Source: Glandiceps talaboti (taxonomy: Eukaryota > Hemichordata > Enteropneusta > Spengelidae). From it: DNA of 64,000 bases. The notes under the pieces were generated by a model, which saw nothing but the letters and a program-made list of their open reading frames with translations, searched no databases and was not told the DNA's origin. Location: NCBI RefSeq assembly GCF_964340395.1, contig NC_135558.1, positions 23,579,064-23,643,063 of the forward strand, given 5' to 3'. The position numbers and the translations under genes are program-made. How positions within the stretch are numbered: position 1 is the first letter of the stretch; each line of letters opens with the position of its first letter. This document shows positions 47,186-61,700 of the stretch, one piece after another.

Positions 47186-48357
47186 CATCTGTTATTCAGA
47201 ACATATGTCACTATATACGAATTTCCTTATACACCACCGATGCCTATGGCGAAATACAACATTTGCTTATTTGATTAGGCGAGCCTTACCAGTAGTTATA
47301 ACTTATATAACTATTAACATCAAACTTATACTGTTAATGGAATGCGAATACAACTCGACAGTAAGGCTATATCTAGATTGTATTTGAATGATTAATCGTC
47401 AAATTGGGCTCAGAAAAGCAACACATGTATTGTACAATATGTGTCACCTTTCCAAGTATTCATTGTTTTAGTTTCTAACCATATTCATTCTGTGCAATAC
47501 AACCCACAACATCACATTCAACGCAGATAGATGGCAAAGCGACAACAAGTGAAGCTGATTTCGTTGTAGCTGTATTTCGTATGCTTAGGCTGCGCACATG
47601 CTGCAATCTGATAACTAAATAGGTCTGAACAGGGCTTGTTCAAGTCAATGTTATATTCTCAATAATTAGCATATTTGGAGTGTATGGGAGCTACTGGTTA
47701 ATTATTCTACGTGCTACATATAATATGAAATAAAGATATTAACGCCATCAGATGCTATGCTTGCTAGCACAAAGAGTTCCTTGTAAATGATGTGAATGAA
47801 CACATCAGATATACACAGTAACAATATAGTCATAAATCTTGAGTAGACGACCAATTATACCATTCCACAACAATAAAAATAGGTGCCTTTCCTTTAGTCG
47901 TGATAGTTTTAAGAATATCAATATTTTGTAAATTAATACATCCGCAATATGAACGCTTCGATGTCGTGCGGTGTCATCGGCCCGTTTGAATGACGATTTA
48001 TTTACGCACATATCAATCATAAAACTGTTATCTGGGATATACTATTAGGAGGATACTACTCCTAAATAATTAGACCTTACAACATGTATGACATCAATTT
48101 CCATCAACATCGAAGGCTTTCCTTTCCTCTTGACTTCTCTGACGACATCAGGTGATAATTGGTTACTTCAAATATCGGAAATGATCTGTTATCCGTCCTC
48201 AAGCAATTAGTAGTTGACATAGGCATTTAACATCTTTCCGTTTAACACCCTTATATGGCTTTGAGGTGTTCATCCTACTTCATTTCGAAGAAAACGAACG
48301 TACGCAAGTGATCATGCTATCAAGTATTGGATGTTTCATTTAATAAACCATTTTTTA
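47186..48357. other. Unique spacer
   Basis: No gene, RNA or repeat family recognised. The 71-codon minus-strand frame at 47805-48020 shows no domain. Confidence 0.5.
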
Positions 48358-48662
<305 letters not shown>

Positions 48663-50742
48663 TTAATAGGGAGCGATCAATTTTTACGGCTGGGGTGGGC
48701 CGGTGACCTTTTGTTCATGTTGTACTTAAAAATAGTGACCCCCCCCTGCAATTCACCCACAAAACAAACAAACCAGTTTGCACTCCTCAATTCACTTGTT
48801 TGTCCTGTTCATAATTGTTCAGTTTAATCATGTCACTGACTCAAAACTCCCCTCCCTTCATTGACCAAACTGCCAATTTTAACGAAAATGCTTTTGAACA
48901 GGTTTTGAAAAATGAAATGTGATAATCGTCATTGATTTTAAAATAGAAACTAAAAATGTCATTAAAAAACTTTCTGTACTACAGCTGTTTCAGAACTAGA
49001 TAACTAATTCAGCTCACTTTCTACTGGCTATGTTGTCCAGTATAATGCTGACAACATGATAGCCTTGAAAATAAATACATTTTAATACCAAGGAAATGTA
49101 ATATTATGATCTGCTGACAAAATTTTACTCATAATATACAGTAAGCCACTCAGTGATGGATATTCGATTTAACATTCCGGGAGATGTAAAATCTTATTTT
49201 CCTCCTAACTTTGCACTGTCAGTACTATAGAAATCCTAGCTAGCTACAGTAAATAGCCCTTTACTAGATCATCATCAAACAAGTCTGTGTTTGTAGCTTT
49301 GTTTATCAGTCATTCACATAATATATTGTCCGCGAATCCTGAGTAACATTGTGTTCACCTTGGATAATATTTCATTCTTGGTAGTTTATGGTGTAAAACA
49401 ATAGCAAGACAAAAGTGTGTTTCACATGTAACCTGGTAACATGTATTAAACTTGATGATGGTGGTAGCAGAGAATAAATGAAACACAAACACAGAAAGGT
49501 TATTTTTGATAAGAAGACATGTACATGTAGTTTATACGATAGCTATGCCAAGTAACAGTTCAGTAGTTTGTGCATGTATGATAAATCAACATATTATGGG
49601 CAATATCAATAGTTTAGTAAGGCCTCAGACCCCCTTCCCCACCCCCTTCTAACTAAATTGGTCAAAATGTACAAGTACTGCACACAACATAATCAATTTC
49701 AAATCAGTATGTAGTACTATATAGTGCTTTGAATACAAAGCCAGTATGTAGTGAGGAAAACATACCTCTTTTATTGGCACTAAAGTACATGCCATGCATT
49801 TACTACATGTATAACAACAATTCTTCCATTTTTCAATTTGAAATTTTTATAAATGTTTGTATTGGGCTGTAACACAGATTTCATTATAAAAGTAAAATCT
49901 TCTTCATACATGTAGGATGAGACCCCCTCCCCCCCCCCCACACACACACCTCACACTAAAAGAATTTAGATTTTATCCTACACTATTGAACTATTGATTT
50001 CACCCCTAAATTAATTTGGGACTTCTAACGGAGATGATCGTAGTAATCGTAACGCGTACGTATAAAATGTATAGGAACTAGACTTAAACTATATACATGG
50101 ACATTGAATATCCAATATCTAGACACAGGCTGTGACAGGCACTTTCAGTCACAGTGTTTGTCACATATTATTTCAAAGTGTGTCTCACCCTTGGTTATGT
50201 TTTGTGCGCAATTCAACATTCAGGTCAATGAAGGCATATATTTTAGAGTCAGTCCGTCCAGTAACTGTTAAAGTATTCCATTTCTTATGTATTACGTGTA
50301 CAGCTACACATGCAAGTTTTATACACAAGATAAAACAATGCAACTCATGGCATGGTGTCTAGTATAGAGAAGTCATTTCTAATAAAACTGTAGTTTAAAG
50401 GTGGCCATAGTGCAGTGTTGTGACTCCATGTCATATGCATGGGATGTATCAAGAGACAAAGAGCTTATGTTATATTTGAATGTATATTTATAGGTATTCA
50501 TTGTTTTGGTTCATTTTATGCACATACATTAGTTGTTTAACAAATGTATGGAAATTTAAGTACAGCAGTGTGGCTCATGATTTTGTTTAGTTGTTGAAGA
50601 TAAGGTGACCCCCCCCCCCATTAACTTTGTAAAAATAATGACCCCCTTCTTTGAGTCCCAAATTGAGGTGTCGCCCCTCTTTCCACCAGAGTCAATGACA
50701 TAATATACATAATATACAAGCATTTTAATATCTTACGTTATA
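48663..50742. other. Spacer with C-tracts
   Basis: No gene recognised. C-rich tracts occur near 48740, 49630, 49925-49940 and 50608. The tracts near 48732 and 50607 share a degraded context (gtgaccccccc, with aaaaata(g/a)tgaccccc nearby), suggesting old copies of one repeat. The 76-codon frame at 50132 has no visible domain. Confidence 0.45.
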
Positions 50743-51150
50743 ATAGGGTAAGCAATTCATTATTTCCTGAAACACCTTTAACAGCTTGGCGTCGTGATAC
50801 CAATATTCGAGATATGGTGGTCCATACAGAACAACATGGGCTGGAAGTTAATGCTGGGCCATTTCCATGCGATCGTGCTCGATGTGGTACATGTCATTTT
50901 ATTATTAATAATAATCATGTATTTGGCCCTAAGAACAATGTGGCTGTTACGAGAAGATTTACTTGTATAGATACTAACGTAGTGTATTGCATTGCATGCC
51001 AGAATGTGTGTGTGTGGGGGGGGGTTATATGTAGGTTCGACTGTACGTCGTCTTGGTGATCGTTTTGTTGAACATCTCCGTCTTACCAGACAAAAGAATC
51101 GTAACTATCCCGTAGCGTTTATTAAAAAACTTCTATTTCATAACACATAG
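50743..51150 (+). pseudogene. Penelope-like element fragment: end of RT and GIY-YIG endonuclease
   Basis: The frame from about 50745 reads FPETPLTAWRRDTNIRDMVV, matching the FP--PLvAyRR--nlrd box of Penelope-like elements. It continues with a Cys-rich stretch CDRARCGTC, RFTCIDTNVVYCIAC. This is the linker and first strand of the GIY-YIG endonuclease (pattern C--C, then tC---nvvY-i-C). At a tg repeat and run of G (about 51005-51023) the frame shifts. The next frame continues GLYVGSTVRRLGDRFVEHLR (from 51022) and ends at a stop at 51148-51150 after KKLLFHNT. The stop is where a C-terminus would be expected. Only this 3' end is present, so the copy is 5'-truncated. Confidence 0.82.
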
Positions 51151-51272
51151 ATTAAATGCCAGGTGGTAACCTACGTATATCTTGCCTTGGTACCCTTTGT
51201 AAATGTATATTCATTCAAAATGTCAGGATTGAATTAATTTTAGGACTTTTCTACTCATTACTTTTGCACTCC

Positions 51273-51368
51273 TATGTATGTATGTATGTATGTATGTATG
51301 TATGTATGTATGTATGTATGTATGTATGTAGGTAGGTAGGTAGGTAGGTAGGTAGGTATGTATGTATG
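51273..51368 (+). repeat. (ATGT)n/(AGGT)n microsatellite
   Basis: Tandem atgt repeats, then aggt, then atgt again. No coding meaning. Confidence 0.95.
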
Positions 51369-51415
51369 TGTGCGTCTGTATCTACCTATCTCTCCATGTA
51401 CAAACTCTCTTTCTC

Positions 51416-51417
<2 letters not shown>

Positions 51418-51475
<58 letters not shown>

Positions 51476-51566
51476 GTTTTGGTACGCTCTGCCACTGCGG
51501 TATAGAGCACTGTCTTAGCAGATTGATACTCACCAAGTTATATATATATATATATATATATAATAT

Positions 51567-51649
<83 letters not shown>
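51418..51649 (+). repeat. Two (TA)n tracts
   Basis: (TA)n at 51418-51468 and 51540-51649, the second interrupted by a taatattatatta stretch. About 70 bases of ordinary DNA lie between them. Confidence 0.95.
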
Positions 51650-51651
<2 letters not shown>

Positions 51652-51768
51652 GCATCGCATCATAAGCTATTTGCATTAATTCGTACATTGTTATTCAGAC
51701 ATATCCCTAAATTGTTGTTTCACGATAATACAATAATCTCTTTCACAGTAGTTATTGATACATGCATA

Positions 51769-51786
51769 CATACAGACAGACATACT

Positions 51787-51838
<52 letters not shown>

Positions 51839-51839
51839 T

Positions 51840-51870
<31 letters not shown>

Positions 51871-51901
51871 GCAGACAGACAGACAGACAGACAGACAGAC
51901 A
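51769..51901 (+). repeat. (CAGA)n microsatellite
   Basis: Tandem caga repeats with a few substitutions and one lost base near 51870. Apparent frames rich in TDRQ or CLSV residues are by-products. Confidence 0.95.
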
Positions 51902-52723
51902 GTTACTTTTGACATTCGCACATTGCTGACAGATCACTTGGACTTTAGGGAATTAACTCAGACTAAATACAATGTCCATGGCTAACTTGAATCATTTTAG
52001 AAGTAGCCAGGGAGCAGATCGAAGCTCTTTGTATAAACCTAACTATTTCCCTCAGCTTCTAAAGTGAATCCATACTTGATTCCAAATTTGAATTATACAA
52101 TACATTAAAATCATCAACAGCAATGATGAATACACCAAAGTGTGTTGGTGCCTTAATTCAATGCGAATAATATTGACAACATATGAAAAGTAGCTAACAA
52201 TGTGATCGTGCCATTGTTCTACCAGCTGCCTGTAATTAGTTATTATTTGACATCGATGATATTTTAACTCTTAATGTTGTTATTTCTGTGCAAAACACCT
52301 TGTGGTTATCACGCACAGGTCAGTGTGGAAATCATGTCCTGTTGATTGTTTACTGTTTATGGTGAGCTCTGGTTATCAGGTCTTGTAGGTTTTCAGTGTT
52401 CTTGGCAGCACGGATAGTGGCAGGTAGTCGACTGTGACCTCGTATGACAAATCAACACTTTGATCAAATCTAAATCGTCTGACATAAATGTGGAAATTAA
52501 GAATATCAGAAAGTTGTGTTCTGTCATCCATGACATTAATTACCAGTATTAATTCATTTCGCTTTGAATATTCTCATACGTCAATAATTTGACTAATTTG
52601 TCATTGCAACACTACACCCTTCTACTTAAGACTTGATAATGTAGATCATCACGTACATCACGTGATGACACTTAATAGATGACACAATCAATAAGCTATA
52701 ACAGAGTGATCGAACGACGATTC
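51902..52723. other. Unique spacer
   Basis: No gene or repeat family recognised. Confidence 0.5.
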
Positions 52724-55700
52724 TAAAATAACTTGTGACGATCTATAGGGTGGGATATACTCCATAAATGACTTGTGACGATCTATAGGGTGAGATATAC
52801 TCCATAAATGACTTGTGACGATCTATAGGGTGAGATATACTCCATAAATGACTTGTGACGATCTATAGGGTGAAATATACTCCATAAATGACTTGTGACG
52901 ATCTATAGGGTGAAATATACTCCATAAATGACTTGTGACGATCTATAGGGTGAGATATACTCCATAAATGACTTGTGACGATCTATAGGATGAGATATAC
53001 TCCATAAATGACTTGTGACGATCTATAGGGTGAGATATACTCCATAAATGACTTGTGACGATCTATAGGGTGAGATATACTCCATAAATGACTTGTGACG
53101 ATCTATAGGGTGAGATATACTCCATAAATGACTTGTGACGATCTATAGGGTGAGATATACTTCATAAATGACTTGTGACGATCTATAGGTGAGATATACT
53201 CCATAAATGACTTGTGACGATCTATAGGGTGAGATATACTCCATAAATGTCTTGTGACGATCTATAGGGTGAGATATACTCTATAAATAACTTGTGACGA
53301 TCTATAGGGTGAGATATACTCCATAAATGTCTTGTGACGATCTATAGGGTGAGATATACTCTATAAATAACTTGTGACGATCTATAGGGTGAGATATACT
53401 CCATAAATGACTTGTGACGTTCTATAGGATGAGATATACTCTATAAATAACTTGTGACGATCTATAGGGTGAGATATACTCCATAAATGACTTGTGACGT
53501 TCTATAGGGTGAGATATACTCCATAAATGACTTGTGACGATCTATAGGGTGAGATATACTCCATAAATGACTTGTGACGATCTATAGGGTGAGATATACT
53601 CCATAAATGACTTGTGACGATCTATAGGGTGAGATATACTCCATAAATGACTTGTGACGATCTATAGGGTGAGATATACTCTATAAATGACTTGTGACGA
53701 TCTATAGGGTGAGATATACTCCATAAATGACTTGTGACGATCTATAGGATGAGATATACTTCATAAATGACTTGTGACGATCTATAGGATGAGATATACT
53801 CCATAAATGACTTGTGACGTTCTATAGGGTGAGATATACTCCATAAATGACTTGTGACGATCTATAGGATGAGATATACTTCATAAATGACTTGTGACGA
53901 TCTATAGGATGAGATATACTCCACGAATGCCTTATGACGATCTATAGGGTGAGATATACTCCATAAATGACTTGTGACGATCTATAGGGTGAGATATACT
54001 CTATAAATGACTTGTGACGATCTATAGGGTGAGATATACTCCATAAATGACTTGTGACGATCTATAGGGTGAGATATACTCCATAAATGACTTGTGACGA
54101 TCTATAGGGTGAGATATACTCCATAAATGACTTGTGACGATCTATAGGTGAGATATACTCCATAAATGACTTGTGACAATCTATAGGGTGAGATATACTC
54201 CATAAATGACTTGTGACGATCTATAGGGTGAGATATACTTCATAAATGACTTGTGACGATCTATAGGTGAGATATACTCCATAAATGACTTGTGACGATC
54301 TATAGGGTGAGATATACTCCATAAATGACTTGTGACGATCTATAGGGTGAGATATACTTCATAAATGACTTGTGACGATCTATAGGTGAGATATACTCCA
54401 TAAATGACTTGTGACGATCTATAGGGTGAGATATACTTCATAAATGACTTGTGACGATCTATAGGGTGAGATATACTCCATAAATGACTTGTGACGATCT
54501 ATAGGGTGAGATATACTCTATAAATGACTTGTGACGATCTATAGGGTGAGATATACTCCATAAATGACTTGTGACGATCTATAGGATGAGATATACTTCA
54601 TAAATGACTTGTGACGATCTATAGGATGAGATATACTCCATAAATGACTTGTGACGTTCTATAGGGTGAGATATACTCCATAAATGACTTGTGACGATCT
54701 ATAGGATGAGATATACTTCATAAATGACTTGTGACGATCTATAGGATGAGATATACTCCACGAATGCCTTATGACGATCTATAGGGTGAGATATACTCCA
54801 TAAATGACTTGTGACGATCTATAGGGTGAGATATACTCTATAAATGACTTGTGACGATCTATAGGGTGAGATATACTCCATAAATGACTTGTGACGATCT
54901 ATAGGGTGAGATATACTCCATAAATGACTTGTGACGATCTATAGGGTGAGATATACTCCATAAATGACTTGTGACGATCTATAGGTGAGATATACTCCAT
55001 AAATGACTTGTGACAATCTATAGGGTGAGATATACTCCATAAATGACTTGTGACGATCTATAGGGTGAGATATACTTCATAAATGACTTGTGACGATCTA
55101 TAGGTGAGATATACTCCATAAATGACTTGTGACGATCTATAGGGTGAGATATACTCCATAAATGACTTGTGACGATCTATAGGGTGAGATATACTTCATA
55201 AATGACTTGTGACGATCTATAGGTGAGATATACTCCATAAATGACTTGTGACGATCTATAGGGTGAGATATACTTCATAAATGACTTGTGACGATCTATA
55301 GGGTGAGATATACTCCATAAATGACTTGTGACGATCTATAGGGTGAGATATACTCCATAAATGACTTGTGACGATCTATAGGGTGAGATATACTCCATAA
55401 ATGACTTGTGACGATCTATAGGTGAGATATACTCCATAAATGACTTGTGACGATCTATAGGTGAGATATACTCCATAAATGACTTGTGACGATCTATAGG
55501 GTGAGATATACTCCATAAATGACTTGTGACGATCTATAGGGTGAGATATACTCTATAAATGACTTGTGACGATCTATAGGTGAGATATACTCCATAAATG
55601 ACTTGTGACGTTCTATAGGATGAGATATACTCTATAAATGACTTGTGACGATCTATAGGGTGAGATATACTCCATAAATGACTTGTGAAGATCTATAGGG

Positions 55701-58700
55701 TGAGATATACTCCATAAATGACTTGTGACGTTCTATAGGATGAGATATACTCTATAAATGACTTGTGACGATCTATAGGGTGAGATATACTCCATAAATG
55801 ACTTGTGAAGATCTATAGGGTGAGATATACTCCATAAATGACTTGTGACGATCTATAGGGTGGGATATACTCCATAAATGACTTGTGACGATCTATAGGG
55901 TGAGATATACTCTATAAATGACTTGTGACGATCTATAGGGTGAGATATACTCTATAAATAACTTGTGACGATCTATAGGGTGAGATATACTCCATAAATG
56001 ACTTGTGACGATCTATAGGGTGGGATATACTCCATAAATGACTTGTGACGATCTATAGGGTGAGATATACTCCATAAATGACTTGTGACGATCTATAGGG
56101 TGAGATATACTCCATAAATGACTTGTGACGATCTATAGGATGAGATATACTCCATAAATGACTTGTGACGATCTATAGGATGAAATATACTCTATAAATG
56201 ACTTGTGACGATCTATAGAATGAGATATACTCCATAAATGACTTGTGACGATCTATAGGGTGAGATATACTCCATAAATGACTTGTGACGATCTATAGGG
56301 TGAAATATACTCCATAAATGACTTGTGACGATCTATAGGGTGAGATATACTCCATAAATGACTTGTGACGATCTATAGGGTGAGATATACTCCCTAAATG
56401 ACTTGTGACGATCTATAGGATGAGATATACTCCATAAATGACTAGTGACGATCTATAGGGTGGGATATACTCCATAAATGACTTGTGACGATCTATAGGG
56501 TGAGATATACTCTATAAATGACTTGTGACGATCTATAGGTGAGATATACTCCATAAATGACTTGTGACGATCTATAGGATGAGATATACTCTATAAATGA
56601 CTTGTGACGTTCTATAGGATGAGATATACTCTATAAATGACTTGTGACGTTCTATAGGATGAGATATACTCTATAAATGACTTGTGACGATCTATAGGGT
56701 GAGATATACTCCATAAATGACTTGTGACGTTCTATAGGATGAGATATACTCTATAAATGACTTGTGACGATATATAGGGTGAGATATACTCCATAAATGA
56801 CTTGTGACAATCTATAGGGTGAGATATACTCCATAAATGACTTGTGACGATCTATAGGGTGAGATATACTTCATAAATGACTTGTGACGATCTATAGGTG
56901 AGATATACTCCATAAATGACTTGTGACGATCTATAGGGTGAGATATACTCCATAAATGACTTGTGACGATCTATAGGGTGAGATATACTTCATAAATGAC
57001 TTGTGACGATCTATAGGTGAGATATACTCCATAAATGACTTGTGACGATCTATAGGGTGAGATATACTTCATAAATGACTTGTGACGATCTATAGGGTGA
57101 GATATACTCCATAAATGACTTGTGACGATCTATAGGGTGAGATATACTCTATAAATGACTTGTGACGATCTATAGGGTGAGATATACTCCATAAATGACT
57201 TGTGACGATCTATAGGATGAGATATACTTCATAAATGACTTGTGACGATCTATAGGATGAGATATACTCCATAAATGACTTGTGACGTTCTATAGGGTGA
57301 GATATACTCCATAAATGACTTGTGACGATCTATAGGATGAGATATACTTCATAAATGACTTGTGACGATCTATAGGATGAGATATACTCCACGAATGCCT
57401 TATGACGATCTATAGGGTGAGATATACTCCATAAATGACTTGTGACGATCTATAGGGTGAGATATACTCTATAAATGACTTGTGACGATCTATAGGGTGA
57501 GATATACTCCATAAATGACTTGTGACGATCTATAGGGTGAGATATACTCCATAAATGACTTGTGACGATCTATAGGGTGAGATATACTCCATAAATGACT
57601 TGTGACGATCTATAGGTGAGATATACTCCATAAATGACTTGTGACAATCTATAGGGTGAGATATACTCCATAAATGACTTGTGACGATCTATAGGGTGAG
57701 ATATACTTCATAAATGACTTGTGACGATCTATAGGTGAGATATACTCCATAAATGACTTGTGACGATCTATAGGGTGAGATATACTCCATAAATGACTTG
57801 TGACGATCTATAGGGTGAGATATACTTCATAAATGACTTGTGACGATCTATAGGTGAGATATACTCCATAAATGACTTGTGACGATCTATAGGGTGAGAT
57901 ATACTTCATAAATGACTTGTGACGATCTATAGGGTGAGATATACTCCATAAATGACTTGTGACGATCTATAGGGTGAGATATACTCCATAAATGACTTGT
58001 GACGATCTATAGGGTGAGATATACTCCATAAATGACTTGTGACGATCTATAGGTGAGATATACTCCATAAATGACTTGTGACGATCTATAGGTGAGATAT
58101 ACTCCATAAATGACTTGTGACGATCTATAGGGTGAGATATACTCCATAAATGACTTGTGACGATCTATAGGGTGAGATATACTCTATAAATGACTTGTGA
58201 CGATCTATAGGTGAGATATACTCCATAAATGACTTGTGACGTTCTATAGGATGAGATATACTCTATAAATGACTTGTGACGATCTATAGGGTGAGATATA
58301 CTCCATAAATGACTTGTGAAGATCTATAGGGTGAGATATACTCCATAAATGACTTGTGACGTTCTATAGGATGAGATATACTCTATAAATGACTTGTGAC
58401 GATCTATAGGGTGAGATATACTCCATAAATGACTTGTGAAGATCTATAGGGTGAGATATACTCCATAAATGACTTGTGACGATCTATAGGGTGGGATATA
58501 CTCCATAAATGACTTGTGACGATCTATAGGGTGAGATATACTCTATAAATGACTTGTGACGATCTATAGGGTGAGATATACTCTATAAATAACTTGTGAC
58601 GATCTATAGGGTGAGATATACTCCATAAATGACTTGTGACGATCTATAGGGTGGGATATACTCCATAAATGACTTGTGACGATCTATAGGGTGAGATATA

Positions 58701-61700
58701 CTCCATAAATGACTTGTGACGATCTATAGGGTGAGATATACTCCATAAATGACTTGTGACGATCTATAGGATGAGATATACTCCATAAATGACTTGTGAC
58801 GATCTATAGGATGAAATATACTCTATAAATGACTTGTGACGATCTATAGAATGAGATATACTCCATAAATGACTTGTGACGATCTATAGGGTGAGATATA
58901 CTCCATAAATGACTTGTGACGATCTATAGGGTGAAATATACTCCATAAATGACTTGTGACGATCTATAGGGTGAGATATACTCCATAAATGACTTGTGAC
59001 GATCTATAGGGTGAGATATACTCCCTAAATGACTTGTGACGATCTATAGGATGAGATATACTCCATAAATGACTAGTGACGATCTATAGGGTGGGATATA
59101 CTCCATAAATGACTTGTGACGATCTATAGGGTGAGATATACTCTATAAATGACTTGTGACGATCTATAGGTGAGATATACTCCATAAATGACTTGTGACG
59201 ATCTATAGGATGAGATATACTCTATAAATGACTTGTGACGTTCTATAGGATGAGATATACTCTATAAATGACTTGTGACGTTCTATAGGATGAGATATAC
59301 TCTATAAATGACTTGTGACGATCTATAGGGTGAGATATACTCCATAAATGACTTGTGACGTTCTATAGGATGAGATATACTCTATAAATGACTTGTGACG
59401 ATATATAGGGTGAGATATACTCCATAAATGACTTGTGAAGATCTATAGGGTGAGATATACTCCATAAATGACTTGTGACGATCTATAGGGTGGGATATAC
59501 TCCATAAATGACTTGTGACGATCTATAGGGTGAGATATACTCTATAAATGACTTGTGACGATCTATAGGGTGAGATATACTCTATAAATAACTTGTGACG
59601 ATCTATAGGGTGAGATATACTCCATAAATGACTTGTGACGATCTATAGGGTGGGATATACTCCATAAATGACTTGTGACGATCTATAGGGTGAGATATAC
59701 TCCATAAATGACTTGTGACGATCTATAGGGTGAGATATACTCCATAAATGACTTGTGACGATCTATAGGATGAGATATACTCCATAAATGACTTGTGACG
59801 ATCTATAGGGTGAGATATACTCCATAAATGACTTGTGACGTTCTATAGGGTGAGATATACTCCATAAATGACTTGTGAAGATCTATAGGGTGAGATATAC
59901 TCCACAAATGACTTGTGACGATCTATAGGGTGAGATATACTCCATAAATGACTTATGACGATCTATAGGATGAGATATACTTCATAAATGACTTGTGACG
60001 ATCTATAGGTGAGATACACTCCATAAATGACTTGTGACGATCTATAGGGTGAGATATACTCTATAAATGACTTGTGACGATCTATAGGGTGAGATATACT
60101 CCATAAATGACTTGTGACGATCTATAGGGTGAGATATACTCCATAAATGACTTATGACGATCTATAGGTGAGATATACTCTATAAATGACTTATGACGAT
60201 CTATAGGATGAGATATACTCCATAAATGACTTGTGACGATCTATAGGGTGAGATATACTCTATAAATGACTTGTGACGATCTATAGGATGAGATATACTC
60301 CATAAATGACTTGTGACGATCTATAGGGTGAGATATACTCTATAAATGACTTGTGACGATCTATTGGGTGAGATATACTCCATAAATGACTTGTGACGTT
60401 CTATAGGGTGAGATATACTCCATAAATGACTTGTGACGATCTATAGGGTGAGATATACTCCATAAATGACTTGTGACGATCTATAGGGTGAGATATACTC
60501 CATAAATGACTTGTGACGTTCTATAGGTTGAGATATACTCCATAAATGACTTGTGAAGATCTATAGGGTGAGATATACTCCATAAATGACTTGTGACGAT
60601 CTATAGGGTGAGATATACTCCATAAATGACTTGTGACGTTCTATAGGGTGAGATATACTCCATAAATGACTTGTGAAGATCTATAGGGTGGGATATACTC
60701 CATAAATGACTTGTGACGTTCTATAGGATGAGATATACTCTATAAATGACTTGTGACGATCTATAGGGTGAGATATACTCCACAAATGACTTGTGACGAT
60801 CTATAGGGTGAGATATACTCCATAAATGACTTATGACGATATATAGGATGAGATATACTTCATAAATGACTTGTGACGATCTATAGGTGAGATACACTCC
60901 ATAAATGACTTGTGACGATCTATAGGGTGAGATATACTCTATAAATGACTTGTGACGATCTATAGGGTGAGATATACTCCATAAATGACTTGTGACGATC
61001 TATAGGGTGAGATATACTCCATAAATGACTTATGACGATCGATAGGGTGAGATATACTCCATAAATGACTTATGACGATCTATAGGATGAGATATACTTC
61101 ATAAATGACTTGTGACGATCTATAGGTGAGATATACTCCATAAATGACTTGTGACGATCTATAGGGTGAGATATACTCCATAAATGACTTGTGACGATCT
61201 ATAGGGTGAGATATACTCCATAAATGACTTGTGACGATCTATAGGGTGAGATATACTCTATAAATGACTTGTGACGATCTATAGGGTGAGATATACTCCA
61301 TAAATGACTTGTGACGATCTATAGGGTGAGATATACTCCATAAATGACTTGTGACGATCTATAGGTGAGATATACTCCATAAATGACTTGTGACGATCGA
61401 TAGGGTGAGATATACTCCATAAATGACTTGTGACGATCTATAGGGTGAGATATACTCCATAAATGACTTGTGACGATCTATAGGGTGAGATATACTCTAT
61501 AAATGACTTGTGACGATCTATAGGATGAGATATACTCCATAAATGACTTGTGACGATCTATAGGGTGAGATATACTCTATAAATGACTTGTGACGATCTA
61601 TAGGATGAGATATACTCCATAAATGACTTGTGACGATCTATAGGGTGAGATATACTCTATAAATGACTTGTGACGATCTATTGGGTGAGATATACTCCAT

